Notes: a model not told the origin generated them from the letters alone. A stretch of DNA of 64,000 nt from CAZHHH01 sp052400685 (GCA_052400685.1 JBQTGJ010000010.1), one strand, 5' to 3'; counted from the stretch's first letter, positions 1 through 10,368 are shown. Numbers and translations: made by a program.

Positions 1-3000
1 CAGCCTCAATGTGAGGAGGTCATTCCTTGGGATAAACAATATCTCGAAATTCCGGTGGTCGATCGACCTGACGGATATGAAATAAATGATGCCACCACTG
101 CTGATTTGGACGGTGATGGTCAATATGAAATTATAGTAAAACGTATTTATAAAGATTGGGCCAATGAATCAGCTCCCTTTTCTTACTTCGAAGCTTACCA
201 GATGGATGGAACGCTGATGTGGGAAATTAATGTGGGGCCAAATATTTTGCCTGATGTTGAGATTAATATCGCGGCTTTCGATTTTGATGAGGACGGTAAA
301 GCTGAGGTGTTTATGCGTACCTCCGAAGGAACTATCTTTGGCGATGGAACCCAAATTGGGGATACCGATGGTGATGGAAAAACAAATTATCGCAGTTCTG
401 TTGGTACTGCGGCTAATATGCAATATATGAATGAGGGACCTGAATTTTTGTCTCTTATTAATGGCGAAACAGGCGTGGAGCTTGATCGTGTAGATTTTAT
501 TCCACGGGGTCAATCTTCTGATTGGGGTGATAGTTATGGGCATCGGGCTTCTAAATATTTTTTTGGCGCGCCATACCTTGATGGGCTAAAACCAAGTTTA
601 TTTATTGGTCGCGGCATCTATACAAAAACAATCATGAGAACTTATGATGTTGTTAATGATAAGTTGGTTCTTAAGTGGGAATTTAACTCGGGTACCAGTG
701 GTGCTTATTTTGGTCAGGGAAATCACAATTATACCATTGCCGATGTGGATGGTGATGGTCGTGATGAGATAGTTTGGGGGTCGATGACCGTTGATGATGA
801 TGGTACTGGTTTGTATTCTACCGCATTAGGCCACGGTGATGCTTTGCATGTTGGCGATTTGGATCCTTATCGTAAAGGGATTGAAATTTTTAAATGTCTG
901 GAGAATTCTCCCGTTTGGGGAACTGTTTTATACGACGGTGCCACAGGCGAAATACTCATTCATCATTTAACAACTTATGATTGTGGCCGATGCTGTGCGG
1001 CTAATATTTCAGACGATATAATAGGAGCTGCTGTTTGGGGAGGTTCTAAAATGTTTTCAGCCTCTACTTTGGAACAGGTCGGAACTGGTTCTTTGGCTGA
1101 GAATTTTAGAGTATATTGGGATGGTGATCTGTTGGAAGAATTGGTTGATCACGTGGGATTTTCAACCACAACCGGTTATGGTACTGGTGCGGTTATGAAA
1201 CACGGTGTTGGAACTATTTTTAAAGCCTCAGGCGCAACGTCATGTAACTATACCAAAGGGACTCCTAGTTTACAGGCTGACTTGCTGGGCGACTGGCGTG
1301 AAGAGATTGTCTGGCGAAGAGAGGATAATAAGGCTATTCGTATTTATACAACGGTAGATCCTACTGTATACCGTAACTATTCGTTAATGCACGATCATCA
1401 ATACCGTCAGGCTATCTGCTGGCAGATGTGTGGCTACAATCAGCCCCCTCATGTTAGTTATTTTCTGGGCGAAGCCGAAGGTTTAACCGTTCCACCACCA
1501 CCAGTCATGAGTAATAATCGATTAGTGTATGCTGGTAGCGGTTCCTGGGACAATTCGTCGGCTATATGGAATAAGAATGGTGATGATGTGGCTTTTTCCG
1601 ATGGCGAACATGTTTTGTTTGATGTCGGTGCCGGAGCTGATGTGTCTGTTGATATTTTGAATACGATGGCTCCCGAAGTACTAACCGTAAATTCTCCGGG
1701 TAATTATACGCTGACGGCTTCTACCGGAAAGCTTACCGGCAGCATGTTGTTAGTTAAACAAGGTGCCGGAACGCTTTCGCTCAATGGGACGCATGATTTT
1801 ACTGGCGCCACTGATATATGGAGTGGAGCGTTGTCTGTTAATGGAGAATTGATTAATAGTGCCGTGACAGCTCAATATCATTCGGTATTAAGTGCTACAG
1901 GATTGCTTAATAATGGTGTGACGCTTCGGTATGGTTCTGTACTTTATGTTGGTGGGCAAAACCATACTGGGTCGCTTACAATTGGAGCTCAACTCCATCT
2001 TGAAGAAGGTAGTGCAATAGAGCTTGATTGGTCAGCGGTTGAGGGAGATGATGCTGATGAGTTGGTAATTGATGGTGATTTATTTTTGGATGATAATGTC
2101 AACTTGAATTTGAATGTTCAACTGGCTGATGGGACCGACCGACTTGAAGCTGGAGAGTATGTGGTGATGACGGTGTCGGGTACACTTACGGGCGACTTAT
2201 CCGGGCTATCCATTAACGGTATTGAAAATAATTTGGCTTCTCTCGAGTTTAAAGATGGTGAAGTAGTTCTCGTGGTTAAGGCTACGCGTGAGGTGACTTC
2301 TATTATTTGGGATGGTGCTTTAAACCTGCAAGCCTGGGATTTTGGCCAGACAGCCAATTTTATGAATGGTGCTGTTAGTGATGTTTTTCTTGTGGGTGAT
2401 GAGGTGCTTTTCACAGATGGAGCCTCTTCTACAAATGTTAATATTGTTGAGGATGTACGGCCATCAAGTATCGTTGTTAATAGTTCTGAAAATTATGTGT
2501 TTGATGGGGTTGGTAAAATCACCGGGTCTGCTTCAATACTCAAGAAAGGGACTGGAATCCTAACCATTATGAATAATAATGATTTTACCGGAAAAGTAAC
2601 CATCGAAGAGGGTGTTCTGGAAGTGGCTGAGATGCCTGCCTTGAATCAAATTGGTGCTATTGGGAGTGTCTCAGAAGATGCCTCATTGTTGGAGATAAAT
2701 GGCGGAGTGCTGCGTCCACTGGGTGACATGTCTGCCCAAAGAGCTGTTACGATAGGCGAAAACGGTGGCACGCTGGATGTTGATGGCAAGGTTTATTGGA
2801 ACAGTTCTTTTGTCGGAAGCTGGTTAACAAAGACGGGTTCCGGACAATTAATCGTGTCTGGGATAAATAATCACGCAGGGACCATTGTTAGAGAGGGTAC
2901 TCTGGTAAAGTTAAGTGATACTTCAGGACCGGGAGCCCGGTTGATTTTGGAAGGTGGTACTTTTCAGGATAATGATAACAGCTATTCATATAATACCAAT

Positions 3001-4188
3001 AGTATGTCGATTGAGGTTCCTGAAGGTCAAAGCGGAACCATTAATCTTGACTCCAGATGTTATTACACAGGAACGCTGACCGGCAGTGGAACCTTGAATG
3101 TTAATATTCCCTTTGTTCGTTCTGATCTCAACGGAAATTGGAGCGCGTTTAGCGGTGTTATTAATGTTAATTCAACCTATTATAGTGGCGACGCCGAAAT
3201 GCGTTTTAATAATACGAATGGGTTACCCCATGCTTTGGTTAATATTGGAAGTTCTGTAAATGCGTATAATATTAATGGTAAGACTATCAAGTTTGGTGCA
3301 CTTACAGGGTATGGTTCTTTAACTGGAAGTCATAATTATGAGATAGGGGCTAAGAATGTGGATTGTGAGTTTGCTGGGGTGATATCGGGAGGCAGCCTTA
3401 CGAAAGTAGGGACTGCGGTTTTTACACTTTCGGGAAGTAGCACCTACAGTGGGTCGACTATTATTAATGAGGGGGTATTGTCAGTTAATAACGCTTCGGG
3501 AAGTGCAACTGGAGCGGGCACTGTTTATGCCATGTCGGGAGCTACTTTGACTGGGCCTGGCTCTATTACTGGTTCTGTTTATATTGAATCAGGTGGCAAA
3601 ATTATGCCTGGTAGTGGAAATTCTAGTTCAAAACTTACGGTTACGAAATCTGTTGTTATGAAATCGGGTTCTGAACTGTATGTGAAAGTAAACGGGTTAT
3701 TTCAATCGGCATCCCGAATTGTTAGTTCTACTTCTTTCGTGGCCAATGGTACTTTGAATATTGAATTGACAGGCGGCTCATACGTTAGTGGAGCTTCTTT
3801 TAAAATTATTGATGCGCCGTCTATTAGTGGGACGTTTACAGCTATTGAGCCTGCTGTTCCGGCTGAAGGTTTGGTTTGGGATCTTTCTGAACTTTATTCT
3901 TCAGGGGTATTAAAAATAACAACTGCTACTTCTGTTAATGAGGCTGTAATTAATAGTTCTCTTACCATTTATCCGAACCCGGCATCCAAAATTTGTTATA
4001 TAGAACTATCAGATAATGACGGTATTATGCAAGTTGTTGATGTTAATGGAAGATTAATAAAGGTGGTTGATAATACCGCTGGCTTATCACGTATCGTGCT
4101 GGATGTTTCAGATTGGCCGCAGGGTCTTTATTTTATCCATTATTTGGTCGACGGTAGGTTATTGGTCGGAAAATTTATCGTAGAATAG
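1..4188 (+). CDS. PL11 rhamnogalacturonan lyase with PATR-type beta repeats and T9SS tail (5' partial)
   Basis: The frame is open from base 1 with no start in view, so the gene begins upstream; 1395 residues are visible. The first ~490 residues match the PL11 rhamnogalacturonan endolyase core: repeated D-x-D-G-D-G-type calcium loops (ADLDGDGQYE, AAFDFDEDGK, ADVDGDGRDE), SSDWGDSYG, and LLGDWREEIVWR. Four autotransporter-associated beta-strand repeats (L-x-K-x-G-x-G-x-L-x-L followed by Y/F-x-G-x-T) fill the middle. The last ~75 residues (IYPNPASK...GLYFIHYLVDGRLLVGKFIVE) are a type A T9SS sorting domain, so it should be exported and surface-anchored. Compared with the next gene, GRGVAGDI is replaced by GRCCAANI and NGTK by NYTK, both near conserved PL11 positions, so activity may differ. 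It is a tandem paralogue of the following gene. Confidence 0.9.
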   Translation, partial: QPQCEEVIPWDKQYLEIPVVDRPDGYEINDATTADLDGDGQYEIIVKRIYKDWANESAPFSYFEAYQMDGTLMWEINVGPNILPDVEINIAAFDFDEDGKAEVFMRTSEGTIFGDGTQIGDTDGDGKTNYRSSVGTAANMQYMNEGPEFLSLINGETGVELDRVDFIPRGQSSDWGDSYGHRASKYFFGAPYLDGLKPSLFIGRGIYTKTIMRTYDVVNDKLVLKWEFNSGTSGAYFGQGNHNYTIADVDGDGRDEIVWGSMTVDDDGTGLYSTALGHGDALHVGDLDPYRKGIEIFKCLENSPVWGTVLYDGATGEILIHHLTTYDCGRCCAANISDDIIGAAVWGGSKMFSASTLEQVGTGSLAENFRVYWDGDLLEELVDHVGFSTTTGYGTGAVMKHGVGTIFKASGATSCNYTKGTPSLQADLLGDWREEIVWRREDNKAIRIYTTVDPTVYRNYSLMHDHQYRQAICWQMCGYNQPPHVSYFLGEAEGLTVPPPPVMSNNRLVYAGSGSWDNSSAIWNKNGDDVAFSDGEHVLFDVGAGADVSVDILNTMAPEVLTVNSPGNYTLTASTGKLTGSMLLVKQGAGTLSLNGTHDFTGATDIWSGALSVNGELINSAVTAQYHSVLSATGLLNNGVTLRYGSVLYVGGQNHTGSLTIGAQLHLEEGSAIELDWSAVEGDDADELVIDGDLFLDDNVNLNLNVQLADGTDRLEAGEYVVMTVSGTLTGDLSGLSINGIENNLASLEFKDGEVVLVVKATREVTSIIWDGALNLQAWDFGQTANFMNGAVSDVFLVGDEVLFTDGASSTNVNIVEDVRPSSIVVNSSENYVFDGVGKITGSASILKKGTGILTIMNNNDFTGKVTIEEGVLEVAEMPALNQIGAIGSVSEDASLLEINGGVLRPLGDMSAQRAVTIGENGGTLDVDGKVYWNSSFVGSWLTKTGSGQLIVSGINNHAGTIVREGTLVKLSDTSGPGARLILEGGTFQDNDNSYSYNTNSMSIEVPEGQSGTINLDSRCYYTGTLTGSGTLNVNIPFVRSDLNGNWSAFSGVINVNSTYYSGDAEMRFNNTNGLPHALVNIGSSVNAYNINGKTIKFGALTGYGSLTGSHNYEIGAKNVDCEFAGVISGGSLTKVGTAVFTLSGSSTYSGSTIINEGVLSVNNASGSATGAGTVYAMSGATLTGPGSITGSVYIESGGKIMPGSGNSSSKLTVTKSVVMKSGSELYVKVNGLFQSASRIVSSTSFVANGTLNIELTGGSYVSGASFKIIDAPSISGTFTAIEPAVPAEGLVWDLSELYSSGVLKITTATSVNEAVINSSLTIYPNPASKICYIELSDNDGIMQVVDVNGRLIKVVDNTAGLSRIVLDVSDWPQGLYFIHYLVDGRLLVGKFIVE

Positions 4189-4206
4189 TTTTTTTAATCA
4201 AAGTTT

Positions 4207-4243
4207 CATCCGGTAGTTTGTACATCAAGTCAATTACCGGATG
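4207..4243 (+). promoter_or_regulatory. inverted repeat enclosing the start codon of the second lyase
   Basis: A perfect 9-bp inverted repeat (CATCCGGTA / TACCGGATG, 19-nt loop) lies in the 52-nt gap between the two lyase genes. The right arm ends with the ATG of the downstream gene. In an mRNA this would pair the start codon. It could act in translational control or as an intercistronic stop or processing signal; no T-run follows it. Confidence 0.45.
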
Positions 4244-7200
4244 AAAACAATTAATAGAATTCTTATGAAGCATTTTTTACGTAATGGATTTTTGTTGGTG
4301 TTATTTGTCGCTCTGTCAGCAACTGTTCTGGCTCAACGTCAAATAGAAGTGTTGAATCGGGGCTTAATCGCTACACGAAATGGCGACAACGTGCTGGTAA
4401 GTTGGCGTTGGTTAGCCACAGATCCTGATGATGTTGCTTTTAATGTTTACCGGGATGAAGTATTGTTAAATAGTTCACCGCTTATTACCTCTACTAATTT
4501 TGTGGATGTAACTCCTGAAAATGGCATTTATACGGTTAAGACCGTTGTTGATGGCGTGGAAGGGGACGCCTCTGAAAGTACTTCTGTTTGGGATTCAAAT
4601 TATATGGATATTCAACTTCAGATGCCTGAAGGAGGGACTACCCTCACTGGTGATAGTTATACTTATAGCCCCAATGATGCGAGCACTGGCGACTTGGATG
4701 GCGATGGTGTTTATGATATTGTGTTGAAATGGGATCCCTCAAATTCTAAAGATAATAGCCAGAGTGGCTACACCGGAAATGTATATATTGAAGGTTATAA
4801 ATTGGATGGTAGTCATCTTTGGCGAATTGATCTTGGGATAAATATCCGTGCAGGCGCTCATTATACACAATTTTTGGTATATGACTTTGATGGCGATGGA
4901 AAAGCGGAATTGGTTTGCAGAACGGCGCCGGGAACAAAGGATGGAACAGGTAATTATCTTAGCACAGGACCAGCAGCCACAGACAATGATGCCGCTGATT
5001 ATCGCAATTCGTCCGGTTATATTCTTTCGGGTCCGGAGTATCTTACCGTGTTTGATGGTGAAACAGGGGCTGAAAAGGCTACTGTTTTCTATATTCCACC
5101 AAGAGGAACTGTTAGTGATTGGGGCGATAGCTATGGCAATCGTGTTGATCGGTTTTTAGCAGCGGTTGCTTATCTTGACGGCGAGCGTCCCAGCATTGTG
5201 ATGACTCGTGGTTATTATACGCGAACGGTTTTGGCAGCCTGGGATTGGGATGGCTCTGATTTGAGCCAACGTTGGGTTTTTGATAGTGATGAGTCTGGTA
5301 ATAGTGCTTATTACGGTCAGGGAAACCATAATTTGGCGGTAGCTGATGTTGATAGTGATGGGAAGGATGAGATTATATTTGGTTCATGTGCTATTGACGA
5401 TGATGGTACTGGCCTTCATTCTACCGGGTTAGGTCATGGTGATGCACTTCATGTAACAGATCATGACCCGTCCCGACCAGGATTAGAGATTTTTATGCCG
5501 CATGAGCATAGTGGCAAAGGAATTTCATACAGGGATGCGAATACCGGAGCTATCATCTGGCAAAAAAAGGCTTTGGGCGACATCGGCCGCGGCGTAGCTG
5601 GCGATATTTCGGCTGAATATCCCGGATCTGAGTTTTGGGCCGCCGGGATGGGCACATATAATGTTATGGGGGAAAAGATTAGTAACTCCGCGCCTGCCAT
5701 GAATTTTCTTATTTGGTGGGATGGTGATTTATTGCGTGAATTACTCGATGGAACGACCATTTCTAAATATAATGGGGGGACTCTTCTCTCGGCCTCTGGT
5801 TGTTATTCTAACAATGGGACCAAATCTACACCAGCCTTACAGGCTGATTTATTAGGCGACTGGAGAGAAGAAGTTATTTATCGAACCAGCGATAATTCAA
5901 AATTGCGTATTTATACAACACCTTATGTTACCAATTATAGGTTTCATACTTTGATGCACGATCCTGTCTATCGTTTGGCTGTTGCCTGGCAAAATGTTGG
6001 TTATAACCAGCCGCCTCACGTTGGATTTTATTTGGGTGATGGGATGATTACACCACCCCAAATGCCTGTTGTACAATCTGATTTGGTGTGGAAAGGAAAC
6101 CATGATTATACATGGCAGTCAGGAATTGGGGAGAATTGGTTAGCGAATGATGGATTATCGTCGGTATTTACTGATGGAAAAGGGGTCTTGTTTTCTTTGT
6201 CGGGAAATAATATGTCTGACATAGATATTATTGGTGACGTTTCGCCTTCAATGGTTAATGTTAATTCCCCAATAGATTATGTTTTTTCGGGAACCGGAAA
6301 ATTGACCGGTGATATGAAATTGATCAAATCAGGGGCAGGGAAGTTAATTTTAATGCAAGCGAATGATTATACTGGAAGGACTGAAGTCTCAGGTGGTGAA
6401 TTGAAAGTAGATGGGATATTGTCTGATTCAAAAGTTTTTGTGGATTCGTATGGTATGGTCGCAGGATCAGGTTCTTTGCAGTCGGGATTATCTCTTGACG
6501 GGGCAGCAGTCCTTAACCCGGGCGATGCAGGTCAAGCCGGCGTTTTAAGCATAGGAAATGTGCTTTCGATTAATGATAATGCTAAAGTTGAGTTCGATTT
6601 ATCGGCTGATATTGCTGATAACAATGATAAGTTAATTGTTGATGGTGATTTTCAGATTTTGTCTGCAAATTGTCGTTTTGTGATTAATAAGTTGGAAGGA
6701 GAGCTGGCTCAAGGTGATTATCCCTTGATGACTATTTCTGGAAACATTACCGGTGATATTTCATCTGTTAGTGTCGATGGTGTTGTTGGTTATTCTTGTG
6801 TATTAAAAGTTGAAGATGGCGTGGTTTTGTTGCAGGTTGAGAAACCCAGACCTGCCGTGAAATTGGTTTGGGATGGTAGCTCCAGTAATACCTGGGATTT
6901 ATTGACTTCTGACAACTGGTTGAATGATGGATTGAGTGAGGTCTTTTCGGCAGGCGACACTATTTCGTTTACCGATAATGGTAATAAGTCTGTTACTCTG
7001 GAAGGAGTTTTGCCGGTAGGACAGATTTTTTTTGAATCGTCTGAGTCTTATGATTTATCAGGGGATGGGATTTTATACGGAGAAGGAGGGCTTACGGTAA
7101 ATGGCTCTGGAACTCTTTCTTTAGGAAAATATCATCAGTTTGCCGGACCTACAGTTATTAACGATGGGGTGCTTAATGTCTCTTTTTTTAATTATGGGGG

Positions 7201-8755
7201 GAAGCCTAGTAGTATTGGAGCTGCCTCTAAGGATCCAGATAATTTGGTGATTAATGGGGGCACGTTGCGTTATTCAGGCAATATGGTAAATACCGACAGA
7301 GGCTTGACTATTGGTGAGAAAAATGCATTTATAGAGGTGGCAGGGTCGTCTTCGCAATTAATGCTTGAAGGGGCTACAGTGGGTGATACTTTGGTTAAAA
7401 CCGGTACCGGTCGGTTGATTCTTGAAGGGATTAAATCGCACAAAGTGACGGTGCTTAAGGAAGGTAGTATTTCTCTTTTTGGCGATGTTGCGTCACCCGG
7501 TTCTAAGCTAATTATTGAAGGGGGAACATTTAATTGTATGGATGATTCGTATAGTAGTAATACCATGAGTTGGTCGATTCATATGCCGGAAGGGAAGTCC
7601 GGAACACTAAATCTTGATTCTCGCGGCAGCTACACAGGTGCACTTACCGGAAGTGGTACATTGAATGTGAATATTCCATATGTACGGTCCGATCTGAATG
7701 GTGACTGGAGTGCTTTTTCAGGTACGGTGAAGTTTAATTCAACTTCTTCGGGCTCGGCTGATCTTCGCTTTAATAATAGTAAAGGATTACCCAATGCTTC
7801 TGTTAATATTGATGCTTCTATTGCTGCTTATAACGTTTCAGGTAGTAGTTTGATTTTGGGTGCTTTGACTGGTTCAGGCACGTTAGCAGGGGCATTAAAT
7901 TATCAGATAGGTGCAAAGGGGGTTGATTGCGAATTTGACGGTTCTATTGCGGCCGGGAGCCTCACGAAGGTGGGGAATGGTGCGTTTACTCTTACTTCTT
8001 CAAATAATTATTCAGGATACACTTTGGTAACCGATGGCCTTTTATTGGTGAAGAATAGTTCCGGTAGTGCCACAGGTACAGGTGGAGTTACCGTGCGCGA
8101 AGCTGGTGGTATTGGTGGAACAGGTCGGATTGAAGGGGCTTTATATGTTGAGTCGGGCGGTAAGTTATATGGCGGTTATTATAACTCCAGCTCAAAGCTT
8201 ACTGTTACTGGGAATGTTGTGATGAAAACCGGTTCGGCTTATTATACTCAGGTGAATGGATTGTTTATGTCGGTAAGCCAGACTATAGCTCAGGGCGGGT
8301 TTACGGCTGCCGGTGATTTGGTTGTTACTCTAACCGGTGGGACATATAGTGCCGGACAAAGTTTTAAGATTATTGATAGTGATAATATTTCAGGCAGTTT
8401 TGAATCAATTTCGCCTGAAGTCCCGGCTGAAGGGTTGTTTTGGGATCTCTCGGACCTTTATACTTTAGGAACACTAAAAGTCTCTGATGTGTCAACCGCT
8501 TTAACTCCGGTGTCCACTAAAGAATTTAAACTATATCCAAATCCGGTTGGAGATGTGTTGAATGTTAATTTGTCAGGATTATCTGAGATTGTTGATGTTC
8601 AATTGCTCGATATTACAGGTACGATCATTTTTAGCAGGAGATATTTTTCAACAGATATGATTACAGTTGATGCATCACATTTAAGTAAAGGTATTTATTT
8701 GGTAAAAGTTTTTATGGATGGAGATGTGGAAGTTCGTAAATTTTCTAAAATGTGA
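4241..8755 (+). CDS. PL11 rhamnogalacturonan lyase with PATR-type beta repeats and T9SS tail
   Basis: 1504 residues. A signal peptide (hydrophobic to ~residue 31, ATVLA|QRQ) is followed by the N-terminal subdomain typical of PL11 (VLNRGLIATRNGDNVLVSWR...). The catalytic beta-propeller carries GDLDGDGVYD, YDFDGDGKAE, VSDWGDSYGNR, GDIGRGVAGDISAEYPG, NNGTKSTPALQADLLGDWREE and the GYNQPPHVGFYLG end. It therefore probably eliminates at the rhamnose-galacturonate backbone of pectic rhamnogalacturonan I outside the cell. About 800 residues of four PATR-like repeats follow, then a T9SS type A sorting domain (LYPNPVGDVLNVNLSG...GIYLVKVFMDGDVEVRKFSKM). It lies 52 nt after its paralogue on the same strand, so the two were probably made by tandem duplication and are co-transcribed. 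PL11 enzymes are usually about 600 residues, so the repeat block is an unusual extension. Confidence 0.93.
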   Translation: MKTINRILMKHFLRNGFLLVLFVALSATVLAQRQIEVLNRGLIATRNGDNVLVSWRWLATDPDDVAFNVYRDEVLLNSSPLITSTNFVDVTPENGIYTVKTVVDGVEGDASESTSVWDSNYMDIQLQMPEGGTTLTGDSYTYSPNDASTGDLDGDGVYDIVLKWDPSNSKDNSQSGYTGNVYIEGYKLDGSHLWRIDLGINIRAGAHYTQFLVYDFDGDGKAELVCRTAPGTKDGTGNYLSTGPAATDNDAADYRNSSGYILSGPEYLTVFDGETGAEKATVFYIPPRGTVSDWGDSYGNRVDRFLAAVAYLDGERPSIVMTRGYYTRTVLAAWDWDGSDLSQRWVFDSDESGNSAYYGQGNHNLAVADVDSDGKDEIIFGSCAIDDDGTGLHSTGLGHGDALHVTDHDPSRPGLEIFMPHEHSGKGISYRDANTGAIIWQKKALGDIGRGVAGDISAEYPGSEFWAAGMGTYNVMGEKISNSAPAMNFLIWWDGDLLRELLDGTTISKYNGGTLLSASGCYSNNGTKSTPALQADLLGDWREEVIYRTSDNSKLRIYTTPYVTNYRFHTLMHDPVYRLAVAWQNVGYNQPPHVGFYLGDGMITPPQMPVVQSDLVWKGNHDYTWQSGIGENWLANDGLSSVFTDGKGVLFSLSGNNMSDIDIIGDVSPSMVNVNSPIDYVFSGTGKLTGDMKLIKSGAGKLILMQANDYTGRTEVSGGELKVDGILSDSKVFVDSYGMVAGSGSLQSGLSLDGAAVLNPGDAGQAGVLSIGNVLSINDNAKVEFDLSADIADNNDKLIVDGDFQILSANCRFVINKLEGELAQGDYPLMTISGNITGDISSVSVDGVVGYSCVLKVEDGVVLLQVEKPRPAVKLVWDGSSSNTWDLLTSDNWLNDGLSEVFSAGDTISFTDNGNKSVTLEGVLPVGQIFFESSESYDLSGDGILYGEGGLTVNGSGTLSLGKYHQFAGPTVINDGVLNVSFFNYGGKPSSIGAASKDPDNLVINGGTLRYSGNMVNTDRGLTIGEKNAFIEVAGSSSQLMLEGATVGDTLVKTGTGRLILEGIKSHKVTVLKEGSISLFGDVASPGSKLIIEGGTFNCMDDSYSSNTMSWSIHMPEGKSGTLNLDSRGSYTGALTGSGTLNVNIPYVRSDLNGDWSAFSGTVKFNSTSSGSADLRFNNSKGLPNASVNIDASIAAYNVSGSSLILGALTGSGTLAGALNYQIGAKGVDCEFDGSIAAGSLTKVGNGAFTLTSSNNYSGYTLVTDGLLLVKNSSGSATGTGGVTVREAGGIGGTGRIEGALYVESGGKLYGGYYNSSSKLTVTGNVVMKTGSAYYTQVNGLFMSVSQTIAQGGFTAAGDLVVTLTGGTYSAGQSFKIIDSDNISGSFESISPEVPAEGLFWDLSDLYTLGTLKVSDVSTALTPVSTKEFKLYPNPVGDVLNVNLSGLSEIVDVQLLDITGTIIFSRRYFSTDMITVDASHLSKGIYLVKVFMDGDVEVRKFSKM

Positions 8756-8812
8756 TGAAATGATTGGGGGGTTTATCTGTGTTGTTGTATTTGTTTTTTT
8801 ATTAAAGTGTTT

Positions 8813-8864
8813 AGGATCTAAGATATTAAATGCAGCTTTTGCTACATTTAATATCTTAGATCCT
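8813..8864. terminator. bidirectional terminator-like hairpin
   Basis: A perfect 20-bp inverted repeat (AGGATCTAAGATATTAAATG and its complement) with a short loop containing AGC-TTTT-GCT. It lies between the convergent lyase and alkaline phosphatase genes, which suits a shared terminator. The stem is AT-rich and lacks a long T-run. Confidence 0.75.
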
Positions 8865-8869
8865 GTTTG

Positions 8870-10021
8870 TTAAAAGCCGAAGGCGGCTTTCATTTTTTCA
8901 AATATCTCGGTGTTTTTGTATACGCCTTTAAAGTTGTCGGCTCCGGCACCATATGCAAAAACAGGAACCATAACAGCTGTGTGTCCATCTGAGGTGAAGT
9001 CTGCTGTTACTTCCCCTTTTTCAATGTTGCCACCTTCTATTGTCATACCACCCGTTTCGTGGTCAGCTGTCACAATAACCAGTGTTTCTTTATTAGTTGC
9101 GGCAAATTCCAGTGCCAGGCCTACTGCACGATCAAAATCAAGTGTCTCTTTAATGACGTATGAGGTGTTGTTGGCATGACCGCCCCAGTCAATCATGGAG
9201 CCTTCAACCATCAGGAAAAATCCCTTTTTGCTGTTGTTACTTAGTACTTCAATTGCTTTGGTGGTGGCTTCCGGAAGTAGCTCCCCCCGTTCCGGATAGC
9301 TTTTGTTATGGGCCTCGGCCGTTAAAACAGCCAAACGACCGCTGGTGATAGCGTCTGCTTCTTCAATTGATTTGACAACTTTATAACCTTTGTTTTGTAG
9401 CTCTCCAACAAGATTCCGGTTGTCGTCGGTTCGTTCTGCAAAAAATTTGTAGCCGCCGCCAATAAATACGTCAATATCAGTTTTCAAAAAGTCGGTGGCT
9501 ATTGCTTCATACATATTTCTGGACGGTTGATGTGCTATAAATGAGGCTGGGGTAGCATGTGTGATGGCTGAAGTTGAAACCAAACCGGTGGCCAGTCCAT
9601 TTTTCTCACCTATTTCCAGAATGCTGGGAACTGGCACCGTATCGGTGTTTACGCCTATGCCTCCGTTATATGTTCTTTGTCCGGCAGCGAGGGCCGTCCC
9701 GCCAGCAGCCGAATCAGTAATATAATGGTCGGCACTTTGCGTTTGACTGAACCCAATATAAGGCATTTGTGTGATGTTTAAATAACCCCGGTTGGCTGTT
9801 ACAGCTGAGAAAATCTGAGCCACGCCCATGCCATCTCCAATTAGAAGGATGATGTTTTTAGGTTGTTTGGCAAATTTGACTTTCTCAGGGAGTTTCACAA
9901 CCTCATAGAAGTCGGAATTTTCATAGTGAGTATCCAGGTTTTTGACTTTATAGTCTTCCTGAGCAACACTGTTGGTGGCCCAGGTTAGTGTCAGGCCGAC
10001 AGCTAATAGTATATGTTTCAT
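8870..10021 (-). CDS. secreted/periplasmic alkaline phosphatase (PhoA family)
   Basis: 383 residues from MKHILLAVGL; an in-frame ATG eight codons upstream is possible, but the chosen one directly opens a signal peptide (cut near NSVA|QED). All PhoA-family metal and active-site blocks are present: LLIGDGMG (Asp ~63), the nucleophile block TDSAAGGTALAAG (Ser ~104), THATPASFIAH, MVEGSMIDWGGHAN, VTADHETGG and a C-terminal DGHTAVMVPVFAYG with the last metal-binding His. It should hydrolyse phosphomonoesters in the periplasm. It is shorter than E. coli PhoA, as is common for this subgroup. It is convergent with the lyases and separated from them by a strong hairpin, so it is probably monocistronic. 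Confidence 0.93.
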   Translation of the reverse strand: MKHILLAVGLTLTWATNSVAQEDYKVKNLDTHYENSDFYEVVKLPEKVKFAKQPKNIILLIGDGMGVAQIFSAVTANRGYLNITQMPYIGFSQTQSADHYITDSAAGGTALAAGQRTYNGGIGVNTDTVPVPSILEIGEKNGLATGLVSTSAITHATPASFIAHQPSRNMYEAIATDFLKTDIDVFIGGGYKFFAERTDDNRNLVGELQNKGYKVVKSIEEADAITSGRLAVLTAEAHNKSYPERGELLPEATTKAIEVLSNNSKKGFFLMVEGSMIDWGGHANNTSYVIKETLDFDRAVGLALEFAATNKETLVIVTADHETGGMTIEGGNIEKGEVTADFTSDGHTAVMVPVFAYGAGADNFKGVYKNTEIFEKMKAAFGF

Positions 10022-10236
10022 CTTGTTTAAAATTAAATAATTCAAGAAACAAATGTGGGGTTATTTCCATAAAACAACAATATTATGAAGTAAAGGTTTT
10101 GTTATATTTTGGTTAAGGAGGGGTATATGAACCGTTTATTGAAAATTTAAGAGTAGCGTTTATAGAATTTGTTGTTTTTCTATAGAAATAGTTTTTTTTG
10201 CCTTTGAATATTGCATTATTTTTTTTAAAACTTTAC

Positions 10237-10244
10237 TATTTTTG
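10237..10244 (+). promoter_or_regulatory. candidate Bacteroidota -7 element
   Basis: TATTTTTG matches the Bacteroidota sigma-ABfr -7 consensus TAnnTTTG. A TTG lies about 23 nt upstream as a possible -33 element. It would give a ~120-nt leader for the secreted-protein gene starting at 10369. The AT-rich context makes chance matches likely. Confidence 0.35.
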
Positions 10245-10276
10245 ATTTGAAATCTGTGTTGATTGAAATAGATGTT

Positions 10277-10322
10277 ATATCAGAATAATTAAATATCAGA
10301 ATAATTAAATATCAGAATTATA
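10277..10322 (+). repeat. 16-bp tandem repeat, ~2.8 copies
   Basis: The unit ATATCAGAATAATTAA is repeated without spacing twice and then partially. It lies in the predicted 5' leader of the gene at 10369. It is AT-rich and may be a slippage product. Confidence 0.7.
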
Positions 10323-10368
10323 AATAGATGTATTATATAAACAAATTGTAGAACTAAAAATTAGAATT

